64,000 bases of DNA from Macrostomum hystrix (GCA_950097015.1 CATNEN010000024.1:3105501-3169500), one strand, 5' to 3'; shown: positions 43,460 through 55,164, counted from the first letter of the stretch. Numbers and translations: made by a program. Notes: generated by a model from the sequence alone, not told the origin.

Positions 43460-43568
43460 CCGCACGCGCATTGGGCACTGCAGGGTTGTACGCAATCTCG
43501 ATGATACGCCCTGCTGCACTTATTAACCAGCTGGCACGCGAGAGTGTCTTTAAAAGCGGCTTGTGTTG
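43460..43568 (-). CDS. Possible isolated exon on the - strand
   Basis: Between acceptor TTTTCTCTTGCAG and donor |GTGAGAG the - strand encodes QHKPLLKTLSRASWLISAAG, then RIIEIAYNPAVPNARA, 36 codons plus one base. Both splice signals are good and the composition is protein-like. No partner exon was found and no family is recognised. It lies upstream of and antisense to the PHLDB gene. Confidence 0.35.
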
Positions 43569-43721
43569 CTGCAAGAGAAAACGATAAGTTTATTTCTTCT
43601 TCTTCTGTGAAACTATTTACTGCTTCTGCCGCCTGTTGAAGCCAGCCTGTCTGAAATTGCTCTCTATTGAGGAGTTTTTAGTTAAAATCTGAAATCTGGA
43701 TGCGTCGGCGTACATTCATAG

Positions 43722-46700
43722 TCACCAATGGCTCCTTGCATCATCAGCAGCAGCAGCACCTTCATATCCGATCGGCGGCCCAGTCTCCAACTTTGAGCAG
43801 TCCCGATCTACCATCCGCGGGTGGTTCCGATCTGCGTTGCTATGCGGTTGCTATGCGAAGCTTGAGCTGTAGACGAGATCAGGTTGGAATGGAAATTTAG
43901 TTTATTAAATTTGTTTGAAGCAGTTGACTGAAAATCACAATTTTACACTACGAGCTGTTTGTTGTTCAGTGCAATCAAATCAGATTATCCACTTACTGTT
44001 ATCCCCATACGGAAATTATGAGCTAAGTGACGAAAATATGTAAAAAAGCATATAGTTTAGCTTACTTATATGATAAATGGCTTACGTAAATTTGAATTAA
44101 AACCTAATTAAAACTGTTTTATTACAATCTTGGAATTGGTGCCATCAGTCATATAAAAGTTGCACAAGCATTGTGACGTTTGACGGAATGTCAAAGAATG
44201 CCAGGTTCAGTTGTCAGGTCTATTTTTAGCTATCAAATAAAAGTACGAGTGCAAGTAAAGTAAAAGTAAAATTACTCGTAAATTAAACAGCAAGGATGAA
44301 AATGAAATAGAATGTTGGGGAAAGCGGACAGAGTGGGATATGAGACAATGAGACGGGTGAGATGAGATCAGGGGAGATAGTGGAGAGAGGGAGATATGAG
44401 ACAATGAGACGGGTGAGATGAGATCAGGGGAGATAGTGGAGAGAGGGAGATATGAGACAATGAGACGGGTGAGATGAGATCAGGGGAGATAGTGGAGAGA
44501 GGGAGATACGAAAGAATGAGACAGGTGAGATGAGATCAGGGGAGAGAGTGGAGAGAGGGAGATATGAGACAATGAGACGGGTGAGATGAGATCAGGGGAG
44601 AGAGTGGAGAGAGGGAGATACGAAAGAATGAGACAGGTGAGATGAGATCAGGGGAGAGAGTGGAGAGAGGGAGATACGAAAGAATGAGACAGGTGAGATG
44701 AGATCAGGGGAGAGAGTGGAGAGAGGGAGATATGAGACAATGAGACGGGTGAGATGAGATCAGGGGAGATAGTGGAGAGAGGGAGATACGAAAGAATGAG
44801 ACAGGTGAGATGAGATCAGGGGAGAGAGTGGAGAGAGGGAGATATGAGACAATGAGACGGGTGAGATGAGATCAGGGGAGAGAGTGGAGAGAGGGAGATA
44901 CGAAAGAATGAGACAGGTGAGATGAGATCAGGGGAGAGAGTGGAGAGAGGGAGATACGAAAGAATGAGACAGGTGAGATGAGATCAGGGGAGATAGTGGA
45001 GAGAGGGAGATATGAGACAATGAGACGGGTGAGATGAGATCAGGGGAGATAGTGGAGAGAGAGGTATGAGACAATGAGACGGGTGAGATGAGATCAGGGG
45101 AGAGAGTGGAGAGAGGGAGATATGAGACAATGAGACGGGTGAGATGAGATCAGGGGAGAGAGTGGAGAGAGGGAGATACGAAAGAATGAGACAGGTGAGA
45201 TGAGATCAGGGGAGAGAGTGGAGAGAGTGAGATACGAAAGAATGAGACAGGTGAGATGAGATCAGGGGAGAGAGTGGAGAGAGGGAGATACGAAAGAATG
45301 AGACAGGTGAGATGAGATCAGGGGAGAGAGTGGAGAGAGTGAGATACGAAAGAATGAGACAGGTGAGATGAGATCAGGGGAGAGAGTGGAGAGAGTGAGA
45401 TACGAAAGAATGAGACAGGTGAGATGAGATCAGGGGAGAGAGTGGCAGTCATTAAAACACCAAAGGACTTTAGCAGTGATGTAATTAGTTAACATTTAGC
45501 AGTTTTCACAGTGATGCAATGATACATAGTGCACATAGAGCTGAAAACCAAGCATGCATAAATGCAACAAATAAATTCATATTTTTCGCCCTAGCGGCTA
45601 CAAAGTTGCAGATTGAGAATGCAACTGTGAAAATGCGCATTTGCTCAACTAGTGGCTACGTTTACCTTAGGAAAATAAACTGGGAGAGCGCATGGAATCG
45701 CCAAGGATAGGGCTTTATGATTAAATTAATGGCGGAATAGATTAAAATAAAACAGCACATCATTCAATGGTTCTGGAAAGACCTTTTATTTGGCCGGCTT
45801 AGACCCACTTCCCTTAGGGGTTATAGAGGGTGTGATAGGAGAGGGTGAGATAGGAGAGGGTGTGATAGGAGAGGGTGAGATAGGAGAGGGTGAGATTGGA
45901 GAGGGTGTGATAGGAGAGGGTGAGATAGGAGAGGGTGAGATAGGAGAGGGTGAGATAGGAGAGGGTGAAATAGGAGAGGGTGAGATAGGAGAGGGTGAGA
46001 TAGGAGAGGGTGAGATAGGAGAGGGTGAGATAGGAGAGGGTGAAATAGCAGAGGGTGAGATAGGAGAGGGTGAGATAGGAGAGGGTGAGATAGGAGAGGG
46101 TGAAATAGGAGAGGGTGAGATTAGAGAGGGTGAGATTAGAGAGGGTGAGATAGGAGAGGGTGAGATGGGATAGGGTGAGATGGGATAGGGTGAGATGGGA
46201 TAGGGTGAGATGGGAGAGGGTGAGATATGAGAGGGTGAGACAGGAAAGGGTGAGACAGGAGAGGGTGAGACAGGAGAGGGTGAGATAGGAGAGGGTGAGA
46301 TGGGATAGGGTGAGATATGAGAGGGTGAGACAGGAAAGGGTGAGACAGGAGAGGGTGAGATAGGAGAGGGTGAGACAGGAGAGGGTGAGACAGGAAAGGG
46401 TGAGACAGGAGAGGGTGAGATAGGAGAGGGTGAGATGGGATAGGGTGAGATATGAGAGGGTGAGACAGGAGAGGGTGAGACAGGAGAGGGTGAGACAGGA
46501 GAGGGTGAGATATGAGAGGGTGAGATGGGAGCGGAGGACACAACAGCAACAACAACAAAATATGCTGTCGACGTGGAAAAAGGCAGCGTCACAGGGCGAA
46601 GAAGAATGTGAGACAGAGAAAAAGAGGGTGAGAAGGAGAGAGAGGAAAATAAGCAGGCGAACAGTTTCGAGTGTTCCATATTCGTGCACTGTAGCTGGTG

Positions 46701-49700
46701 GGCTGGCTTTACATGTTGCAGACGACACGCAGCACTCCACATTGTGAATCATCAATCAAACCAGGCAGCAGTTTCTCGTGTTACCAAGCCGATGGGCCCT
46801 ATATTAATAGTCGCATATTTTTCGTCATGCTTTCAAGCTTTCGCTTCACCTCGCAGAAACCTGGCTTGCCTGCCCTCTGCTTTCAGCTGCTGCAACTGAA
46901 GGACTGCCTGGCATCCGTCAGCGGCGACTCACCTAGCAGCCCGCCAACCGGCTGCAGCAGTCCTCAGCCAGGGAACCTGCAGTCCAGACTGGTACAGCTG
47001 GACTCGAGAATCAGCCAGGTGAGCGAGAAGGGACAATCTCCAACGCATGCTCAAATGTTCGCTTGGTTAGACAATGTTATTCGAAAATGTACCTCTCAGT
47101 TGCGTCGAATTTTTAATTTAAATAGTAGTATATTTACAACATGGTTTTCCCATTCCTCTCATTTCTCCTACACCGTCGCTCCCTCCACCTCACACCATCC
47201 CCAATCACACCCTCTCTTTCACAACCTCTCTTTCACACCCTCTCTTTCACGCCCTCTCTTTCACAACCTCTCTTTCACACCCTCTCTTTCACGCCCTCTC
47301 TTTCACAACCTCTCTTTCACACCCTCTCTTTCACACCCTCTCTTTCACACCCTCTCTTTCACACCCTCTCTTTCACGCCCTCACTTTCACACCCTCACTT
47401 TAACACCCTCTCTTTCACACCCTCTCTTTCACAACCTCTCTTTCACACCCTCTCTTTCACAACCTCACTTTCACACCCTCTCTTTCACGCCCTCACTTTA
47501 ACACCCTCTCTTTCACACCCTCACTTTAACACCCTCTCTTTCACACCCTCTCTTTCACGCCCTCTCTTTCACAACCTCTCTTTCACACCCTCTCTTTCAC
47601 GCCCTCTCTTTCACAACCTCTCTTTCACACCCTCTCTTTCACACCCTCTCTTTCACACCCTCTCTTTCACACCCTCTCTTTCACGCCCTCACTTTAACAC
47701 CCTCTCTTTCACACCCTCTCTTTCACACCCTCTCTTTCACACCCTCTCTTTCACATCCTCTCTTTCACAACCTCACTTTCACACCCTCACTTTAACACCC
47801 TCTCTTTCACACCCTCTCTTTCACACCCTCTCTTTCACAACCTCACTTTCACACCCTCTCTTTCACGCCCTCTCTTTCACACCCTCTCTTTCACGCCCTC
47901 ACTTTAACACCCTCTCTTTCACACCCTCACTTTAACACTCTCTCTTTAACGCCCTTTCTTTCACAACCTCTCTTTCACACCCTCTCTTTCACGCCCTCAC
48001 TTTAACACCCTCTCTTTCACGCCCTCTCTTTCACACCCTCTCTTTCAAACCCTCTCTTTCAAACCCTCTCTTTCACGCCCTCACTTTCACGACCTGTCTT
48101 TCACACCCTCACTTTCACACCCTCTCTTTCACGCCCTCACTTTAACACCCTCTCTTTCACACCCTCTCTTTCACACCCTCTCTTTCAAACCCTCTCTTTC
48201 AAACCCTCTCTTTCACGCCCTCACTTTCACGACCTGTCTTTCACACCCTCACTTTCACGCCATCTCTTTCAAACCCTCACTTTCACACCCTCACTTTCAC
48301 ACCCTCTCTTTCACAACCTCACTTTCACACCCTCTCTTTCACAACCTCTCTTTCACACCCTCCCCTTCACACCATCTCTCTCTAAAATCCACTCTTTCAC
48401 ACCCTCCCTTTCAGACCCTCTTAGTCTCACCCTCTCACCCTCTTCCTCACACCATCTCCTTATAAAGTACATGTAAAGTACACGAGGCACTAAAATCAAT
48501 AAAAATCGCAGTTAATTTTGCATCAATAACAAACTGGCCGCTCGCAATCAGCTGGAGTCGATCAGAGAAGAGCAAGTGGCCAGGAGGTGCTCACTTGAGC
48601 GGGGCCGGGCTCTACTAGCCGTTGCGAAGCGGTGCTACTCAGACCGGATGAAAGAACTTGGCGAGGAGAGAAAACAGGTTGGCACGAATTACTGTTGACA
48701 GTGGAAAAGGAAAATCGAAAACAGAGGCGTATAATCGTCGCTTGAATTAATTTTCAGACGCAGCTCCAACTGGAGGACGCGCGGTCAGCTGTTCAGTCAC
48801 TGGAGGAGCAGCTGGAATTGGCCAAGGATGACCAGCTAAAACAATTGAAGCAGCAACTGGAAGCTCAGCAGCGAATATTTGAGGATCTGGAATTCAAGGT
48901 GTGGCCTTATTGCGATTAATTTGGGGATTCAAAAATTAGGCGCGCAAATTTTCTAATGCCAGCTAAAAGTGCACAGACTTAGACACACAATCTTAGGCAC
49001 AAGCCAGCCATCCGAACGGCGCAAATGTAAACACTGCTGCCTGCGCGATAATATTTTGGTGCCAGACACCAGTTGTAGCAAAAACTCTACGTCTATGCGA
49101 GGGCTAGGACGATAACTTGCACCTGGGTGATTAGACGCATTCTATGCTTCTAAAATGTCATTGATTTTATGGTTAGTAGCTAACAAAGAAAACGCATAAA
49201 TATAACTTCGAGAGTGTTATTTTTTCAACGACATCTTGAATACTACTTGTTGATAGTAGTCTGTCGGACAATTACCAGCCAATTGAAATAAAGGGCATTC
49301 AACGAAAAATCTGAAAAATTTTGAGTGAAAAGTCACGGACCCGAGAGTCTGGGTGGTGAGTAGAGAGTCAAACTTAAAAGTCTGAGTTGACCCGAGTATT
49401 TGAGCAGAGTGAGCTGAGATTTTGATAAGAGTGAGCTCAGGCCCGATAGTCTGAGAAGAGTGAGCTCAAACCCGATAGTATAAGTAGGGTGAGCTCAGAC
49501 CCGATAGTATGAGTAGAGTGAGCTCAGACTCAATATAGTGAGTAGAGTGAGCTCAGACCCAATATTGTGAGTAGAGTGAGCTCAGACCCAATATTGTGTG
49601 TAGAGTGAGCTCAGACCCAATATTGTGAGTAGAGTGAGCTCAGACCCAATATTGTGTGTAGAGTGAGCTCAGACCCAATATTGTGAGTAGAGTGAGCTCA

Positions 49701-52700
49701 GACCCAATATTGTGAGTAGAGTGAGCTCAGACCCAATATTGTGTGTAGAGTGAGCTCAGGCCCGATTGTCTGAGTAGAGCGAGCTCAGGCTCGATAGACT
49801 GAGTAGAGTGAGCTCAAACCTGATAGTCTGAGTAGAGTGAGCTCAGACCCGAGTCTGAGTGTCTGAGCTGAGCTGAGTCTGAGCATACCCGAGTTTGATA
49901 AGGAATTAGGACTTCAATCCCATAAAACTTCTGCGGCAGGACCTGGAAGAGCAAGCTCGAGTTGACGAGGAGCGGGAGCAGCTTTTTCGCGAGCTGATCG
50001 GTCGTCAAGCCGGCCTCATCGCCGAATACCGCGAAGTTTCAGCCGACATTAGCCCGGAAGGAGATGAAAATTTCAACGAACTGCGAGACAAGGAGCTGCG
50101 GGCTTTGAAGACTGAACGAGCTGAGCTGTTGATCGATCGAGATCAACGAGAGATGTTGATTAAGCGGCTCTCGCTGCCTGCTGCCGCAACATCGGCTGGC
50201 GAGGACGCCGTTGCCAACGTCAGCGACGAATTCGATGTGGCGCCAGACCGCTGTCACCAAGGAAGGGAACAGCTGCGCCAGAACCGGCGGCAGCATCAGA
50301 AGAGGCGTTCTGATCGGCGACGGCGGGTGCTGTCGGAGTCGGGCAAACTTCAGTATTCGATGTCTGAGGAAAGCCTGCTTTGCGGCCTCGATCAGGTAAG
50401 TAAAAAATAAGTGTCTCCTGTGTCTAGCGGTTCTGTAACAGATGGGTGTCTCGTGTGTCTAACAGGTTCCAGTGGTTCTGTAACAGATGAATATGTACTG
50501 TGTCTAACAGGTTCCAGCGGTTCTGTAACAGATGAGTGTCTCCTGCGTCTAACAGGTTCCAGCGGTTCTGAAACAGATGTGTGTCTCGTGTGTCTAACAG
50601 GTTCCAGCGGTTCTGTAACAGTTGAGTATCTCGTCTGTCTAACAGGTTCCAGCGGTTCTGAAACACATGAGTGTCTCTTGCGTCTAACAGGTTCCAGTGG
50701 TTCTGTAACATATGCGTGTCTCGTGTGTCTAACAGGTTCCAGCGGTTCTGTAACATATGAATATCTACTGTGTCTAACAGGTTCCAGTGGTTACTGTAAC
50801 ATATGAGTGTCTCATGTGTCTAACAGGTTCCAGTGGTTCTGTAACAAATGAGGGTCTCATGTGTCTAACAGGTTCCAGCGGTTACTGTAACAGATGAATG
50901 TCTCGTGTGTCTAACAGGTTCCAGCGGTTCTTTAACAGATGGGTGTCTCGTGTGTCTAACAGGTTCCAGCGGTTCTTTAACAGATGAATATCTCCTGTGT
51001 CTAACAGGTTCCAGTGGTTCTGTAACAGATGAATGTCCCGTGTGTCTAACAGGTTCCAGCGGTTATGTAACAGTTGAGTGTCTCGTGTGTCTAACAGGTT
51101 CCAGCGGTTCTGTAACAGTTGAGTGTCTCGTTTGTCTAACAGGTTGCAGCGGTTCTGTAACAGATGTGGTCTATAAAGTATGTTAGCTTTTTCCTCAATG
51201 AAATTTTCGCGTTTAAAAGAGCATTTTACTGGAATTTTCACAAACTAAGTGAGTCTCGGGTTATTCTCGTGTAGCCTTTGGGATAATATACTTACTTCAA
51301 CTGATGCAAAGCGTTAACTTTAGATTTCTGTCACATAAAAAACTGCAGTGCATGGATAGCAGTACGGGAGTCTGTGATATGCAATGAAAAGATGGCTTTT
51401 GTAGGAGTGAATTTGGGTTTAATCTGGCACTTTAACAATGCGGATTTTTGGCTACTAAGTTTGACACAATGGAAGCAGATTCCAACAAACAGGATGCGCT
51501 TCTGCTGTAAGGGATAATAAAGCTGTTCAGAGTGAAAGGAACTGTACAGAAGCTGGCACACAATGATTTATAGGGTCTATGTGAGTATAGAATAAACTCT
51601 GTGACAATAGAGTCATCACTCACTGCATTTGCATCTAACGTGCTAGATTCTCATTGAATATTTTTTACTTATTTTTAGTATGCTAAATGCGTTTGCGTTT
51701 AAAATGGGTTAGATTGATGGATTGATGGGTTAGACTGGTGGATAGATGGGTTAGACTGGTGGATTGATGGGTTAGACTGATGGATTGATGGGTTAGACTG
51801 ATGGATTGATGGGTTAGACTGGTGGATTGATGGGTTAGACTGATGGATTGATGGGTTAGACTGGTGGATTGATGGGTTAGACTGGTGGATTGATGGGTTA
51901 GACTGGTGGATTGATGGGTTAGACTGATGGATTGATGGGTTAGACTGGTGGATAGATGGGTTAGACTGGTGGATAGATGGGTTAGACTGGTGGATTGATG
52001 GGTTAGACTGGTGGATTGATGGGTTAGACTGATGGATTGATGGGTTAGACTGGTGGATAGATGGGTTAGACTGGTGGATAGATGGGTTAGACTGGTGGAT
52101 AGATGGGTTAGACTGATGGATTGATGGGTTAGACTGGTGGATAGATGGGTTAGACTGGTGGATTGATGGGTTAGACTGGTGGATTGATGGGTTAGACTGG
52201 TGGATTGATGGGTTAGACTGGTGGATAGTTGGGTTAGACTGGTGGATTGATGGGTTAGACTGGTGGATTGATGGGTTAGACTGGTGGATTGATGGGTTAG
52301 ACTGTTGGATTGATAGGTTAGATTGATAGATAGATAGGTTAGATAGATTGATAGATATGTTGGATTGATAGATAGATAGGTTAGAGACTCGTGGATTGAT
52401 TAGAAACTCGTAGATTGATTAGAGACTCGTGGATTGATTAGAGACTCGTGGATTGATTAGAGACTCGTGGATTGATTAGAGACTCGTGGATTGATTAGAG
52501 ACTCGTGGATTGATTAGAGACTCGTGGATTGATTAGAGACTCGTGGATTGATTAGAGACTCGTGGATTGATTAGAGACTCGTAGATTGATTAGAGACTCG
52601 TGGATTGATTAGAGACTCGTGGATTGATTAGAGACTCGTGGATTGATTAGAGACTCGTGGATTGATTAGAGACTCGTAGATTGATTAGAGACTCGTGGAT

Positions 52701-55060
52701 TGATTAGAGACTCGTGGATTGATTAGAGACTCGTGGATTGATTAGAGACTCGTGGATTGATTACAAACTCATGGATTGATTAGAGACTCGTGGATTGATT
52801 AGAGACTCGTGGATTGATTAGAGACTCGTAGATTGATTAGAGACTCGTGGATTGATTAGAGACTCGTGGATTTGATTAGAGACTCGTGGATTGATTAGAG
52901 ACTCGTAGATTGATTAGAGACTCGTGGATTGATTAGAGACTCGTGGATTGATTAGAGACTCGTGGATTGATTAGAGACTCGTGGATTGATTAGAGACTCG
53001 TAGATTGATTAGAGACTCGTGGATTGATTAGAGACTCGTGGATTGATTAGAGACTCGTGGATTGATTAGAGACTCGTGGATTGATTAGAGACTCGTGGAT
53101 TGATTAGAGACTCGTAGATTGATTAGAGACTCGTGGATTGATTAGAGACTCGTGGATTGATTAGAGACTCGTGGATTGATTAGAGACTCGTGGATTGATT
53201 AGAGACTCATAGATTGATGGATAGATGGATAGGCACTAAAGTGCATAGTTGCATATAAAACATTCGACAGAATTGCCAGAAATCAGCCAGAGCCAAACCG
53301 CTGCACGGGGATCAGTTGAAGAGATTGGCAGTTCGCGCTGCACCAGATGTCCTGCCTGCCGCAGCCGCGGCCGCAGCGGAGCCGACGGCTGACGCCTATG
53401 AGAACGCAAGCAGCTACGAGCTGTTAGTCCCGACTGATTGCGACTGTCCGAGAACTCCGCCGATCTGGGGTGAGGCCGCGAGAGTCTCCATAGCTTGTTT
53501 TATTTAAGTAAAGCCTATTAGCTACATGATATTCGAGCACACATGGGATTACGGATAGGTATGAAAGAGATGTGAAATCTTAGACAGGGGAGAGATGAGA
53601 CACGGGAAATTTGAGACTGAGGAGAGATGAGAAACGGGAGAGATGAGACAGGGGGGAGATGAGACAGAGGAGAGATGGGAAACAGAAGAGATGAGACAGG
53701 AGGGTGAGACAGAGGGCCGGATTCATAAGCATTACTGGCCGTATCTGGCCCGCGGGCCATAATGTGCCAACCCCTGGCCTTTGAGATCGAAGTGCATCAG
53801 CACGAAACACATCGCGTAGTAATTTAAATGTCTACTGCTAATTCGGCTAGCCGACCTTCACTCTGAATCGATCCAGTCTCACAACAGGCACGCAAGTAGC
53901 CAACTAAGAAGAGAGGCTGCAATGGCAATGCAAAGTGTATTTGTGCTTGAGTAGCCAACTAGCTTTCTCACTAGGTGTGAGAATTAGCTACTTTTCAAGA
54001 TCGCACGGCGCTGTAAAAGTATCCATACTCGCGGAATGTTTTCAAAAACTTATTTTATTCTTACAAAACTTTTCTTAGAAACTGCAGTTGAGCTCGGAGC
54101 AATGAGCCACGGCGACGTTGCACTCGAACAACAGCGTCGTCGTCGACAATTGGCGAATCGACAGTCTCCCGTACGCGGCGTCAACGGCAGCGGCAGTAGT
54201 CAGGACAGCACGGCCCATTCAACAGGCAGCGGTCAAACTGGCGCAGCCGCTAAAAGCGTTGGCGACAATGAAAAGGTAAATTAGCGACATTTAGAGAATC
54301 ACTTTCTTGACGTCACAGGTTAGCAGTTCCTGGGGGGAATTTCAAACAACTATTTTTTTCTGTATCTCCCAAAATATTCAACCAATCGCCGATTATCTCG
54401 ACGATGCCGACTCGGACGGCTTTGAAAGTGAGTTCATCCGTGAAGGGCGGAGTCCATCCCTAATGTATCCATATGGTGAGCTTTCACGAAAAGTAGCCAG
54501 TGGGTATTTCCGTTCCGTCCATGGCCTTGCAGAATCGACCCCTGACCTGTTACCTGCCGTCAAGTGACCCGGACTTTGATTTGCGCAACCACCTGGCTAA
54601 TCTGGGCCACCCGTTGGAGGGCCTGCGCGCTCAGGTTGGCGTGACGCCCAGTCGTTGCTATGGTTACCTAGCAATGCCGGCTGGCAAATTTCGAGCTTGG
54701 AAGAGGCGCTGGTTCGTACTGGACAGATACCGCAAGACCCTGGCCTACTATGCTGACAGCTCCGAGGCCAAGATCAAAGGCTTCATCAGCTTCTGCGACA
54801 TTGTTGACGTCTACTCAGACAGATTCGGTAGTGGTGCGGGCAGAGCGGGCGGCGGCGGAGCTGGAAGCTCAAAGAAGCGCTCCCCGACTGGCGTATTCTG
54901 CATCGGCACCTCGACAATTGACAAGCGTCGGCGAGGTCAGCCGGGTGTCATTGTGCTTCGCTGCCTGGCGCCATCCCCAGAGGCAATGCGGCTGTGGCTA
55001 GATGCTGTCTTCACCGCGGCTGAGGGCTACCTGCTGATGCAGGAGTACGGTGCCCAGTGA
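43722..55060 (+). CDS. PHLDB/LL5 homologue, C-terminal part
   Basis: Exons: 43722-43882 (tentative, first in window), 46887-47018, 48552-48677, 48758-48898, 49940-50395, 53316-53469, 54088-54275, 54533-55060 (stop). All phases agree. Exons 46887-50395 encode a coiled coil including QQRIFEDLEFK, matching the conserved FEDLEFQ block of PHLDB1/2, then DLEEQARVDEEREQLFRELI. Exon 53316 is Ala-rich. The last exon has RPLTCYLPSSDPDFDLRNHL and a C-terminal PH domain (RCYGYLAMPAGKFRAWKRRW, then FVLDRYRKTLAYY, EAMRLWLDAVFTAAEGY), the PHLDB arrangement. In vertebrates LL5 proteins bind phosphoinositides and filamins and anchor microtubule plus ends at the cell cortex. The FHA domain and N-terminus are not in the window. 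Nearly every intron is filled by tandem repeats. Confidence 0.85.
43883..44289. other. PHLDB intron, left part
   Basis: AT-rich intron sequence without features, before the 56-bp array. Confidence 0.4.
44290..45447. repeat. 56-bp minisatellite, two interspersed variants
   Basis: About 20 units of 56 bp, purine-rich on the + strand, with GTGAGATGAGATCAGGGGAG in all. Variant 1 has TATGAGACAATGAGACGGG; variant 2 has TACGAAAGAATGAGACAGG. They are mixed in runs rather than in two blocks. Confidence 0.97.
45448..45824. other. PHLDB intron spacer
   Basis: Unique spacer between two purine-rich arrays; no exon recognised. Confidence 0.4.
45825..46535. repeat. 15-bp purine-rich minisatellite
   Basis: About 47 units of GAGAGGGTGAGATAG with variants (GACAG, GATGG, GATAT). 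It lies 350 bases upstream of PHLDB exon 46887-47018. Confidence 0.97.
47205..48430. repeat. 14-bp pyrimidine-rich minisatellite
   Basis: About 85 units of CTTTCACACCCTCT with variants (ACGCCC, AACCTC, TAACACC, CTCACTTT). Longer blocks recur (AAACCCTCTCTTTCAAACCC twice near 48050 and 48190). It lies 190 bases downstream of exon 46887-47018. Confidence 0.97.
48899..49345. other. PHLDB intron, left part
   Basis: Unique intron sequence without recognised features. Confidence 0.4.
49346..49880. repeat. 29-bp minisatellite
   Basis: About 18 units of AGTAGAGTGAGCTCAGACCC plus AATATTGTG. Edges carry diverged units (CCGATAGTCTGAG); the centre is homogeneous. Confidence 0.95.
50405..51175. repeat. 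45-bp minisatellite starting just after a PHLDB exon
   Basis: About 17 units of 45 bp with GTGTCTAACAGGTTCCAGCG and GTTCTGTAACAGATGA. It begins 10 bases past the donor of exon 49940-50395. The frame is open because 45 is a multiple of 3. Confidence 0.96.
51176..51700. other. PHLDB intron spacer
   Basis: Unique sequence between the 45-bp and 21-bp arrays; nothing recognised. Confidence 0.4.
51701..52390. repeat. 21-bp minisatellite (GGGTTAGACTGG units)
   Basis: About 30 units of GATGGGTTAGACTGGTGGAT plus T, with TGATGG and GGATAG variants. The right edge decays into GATAGATAGGTTAGA. Confidence 0.96.
52385..53218. repeat. 19-bp minisatellite
   Basis: About 43 units of GATTAGAGACTCGTGGATT. 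It adjoins the 21-bp array and shares GGATTGAT and TTAGA words with it. A CGTAGATT variant appears at roughly regular intervals of five to six units. Confidence 0.97.
53585..53712. repeat. Short purine-rich tandem repeat
   Basis: Units like GGAGAGATGAGACAGG repeat about seven times with variation. Words are shared with the 56-bp array at 44.3-45.4 kb (GGAGAGA, ATGAGACA). Confidence 0.8.
53713..53779 (-). mobile_element. Fragment of a hAT-like transposon end
   Basis: On the - strand it starts CAGGGGTTGGCACATTATGG, then CCCGCGGGCCAGATACGGCC. CAGGGGT..GGC....TGGCCCGCGGGCC is the familiar terminal sequence of several non-autonomous hAT elements. Only one end is present. Confidence 0.6.
53780..54087. 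other. PHLDB intron remainder
   Basis: Unique sequence up to the acceptor ACTGCAG before exon 54088-54275. Confidence 0.4.
54385..54520 (+). repeat. Interspersed repeat (copy 3) in the last PHLDB intron
   Basis: TTATCTCGACGATGCCGACT and the following CATCCGTGAAGGGCGGA match 12888-12980. It sits between exons 54088-54275 and 54533-55060. Its frame cannot be spliced into the PHLDB reading frame, whereas skipping it keeps phase 0. Confidence 0.45.
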
Positions 55061-55164
55061 CTAGACGCTCAGTTGGCTGTAGAAATTCAAGCCACTGTTT
55101 TACAACTGTGAAGATTTCTGACTGAATGTACCGAATGAATAAGAAAAGTTTATTCATATAAAAA

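Noticed and set aside
45786-46755. Long Ser/Pro and Thr/Leu/Ser frames on the - strand over the 15-bp array
   Set aside because: Unit length divisible by three; parallel frames in more than one phase; purely repeat-driven.
51701-52390. Possible telomeric repeat because GGGTTAG occurs in each unit
   Set aside because: The hexamer occurs once per 21-bp unit and never in tandem, and the array is inside an intron.
54385-54475. Extra PHLDB exon encoding PIADYLDDADSDGFESEF
   Set aside because: It ends in phase 1 at both possible donors, but the next exon needs phase 0; splicing directly from 54275 to 54533 keeps the frame. The sequence also occurs elsewhere as a repeat.
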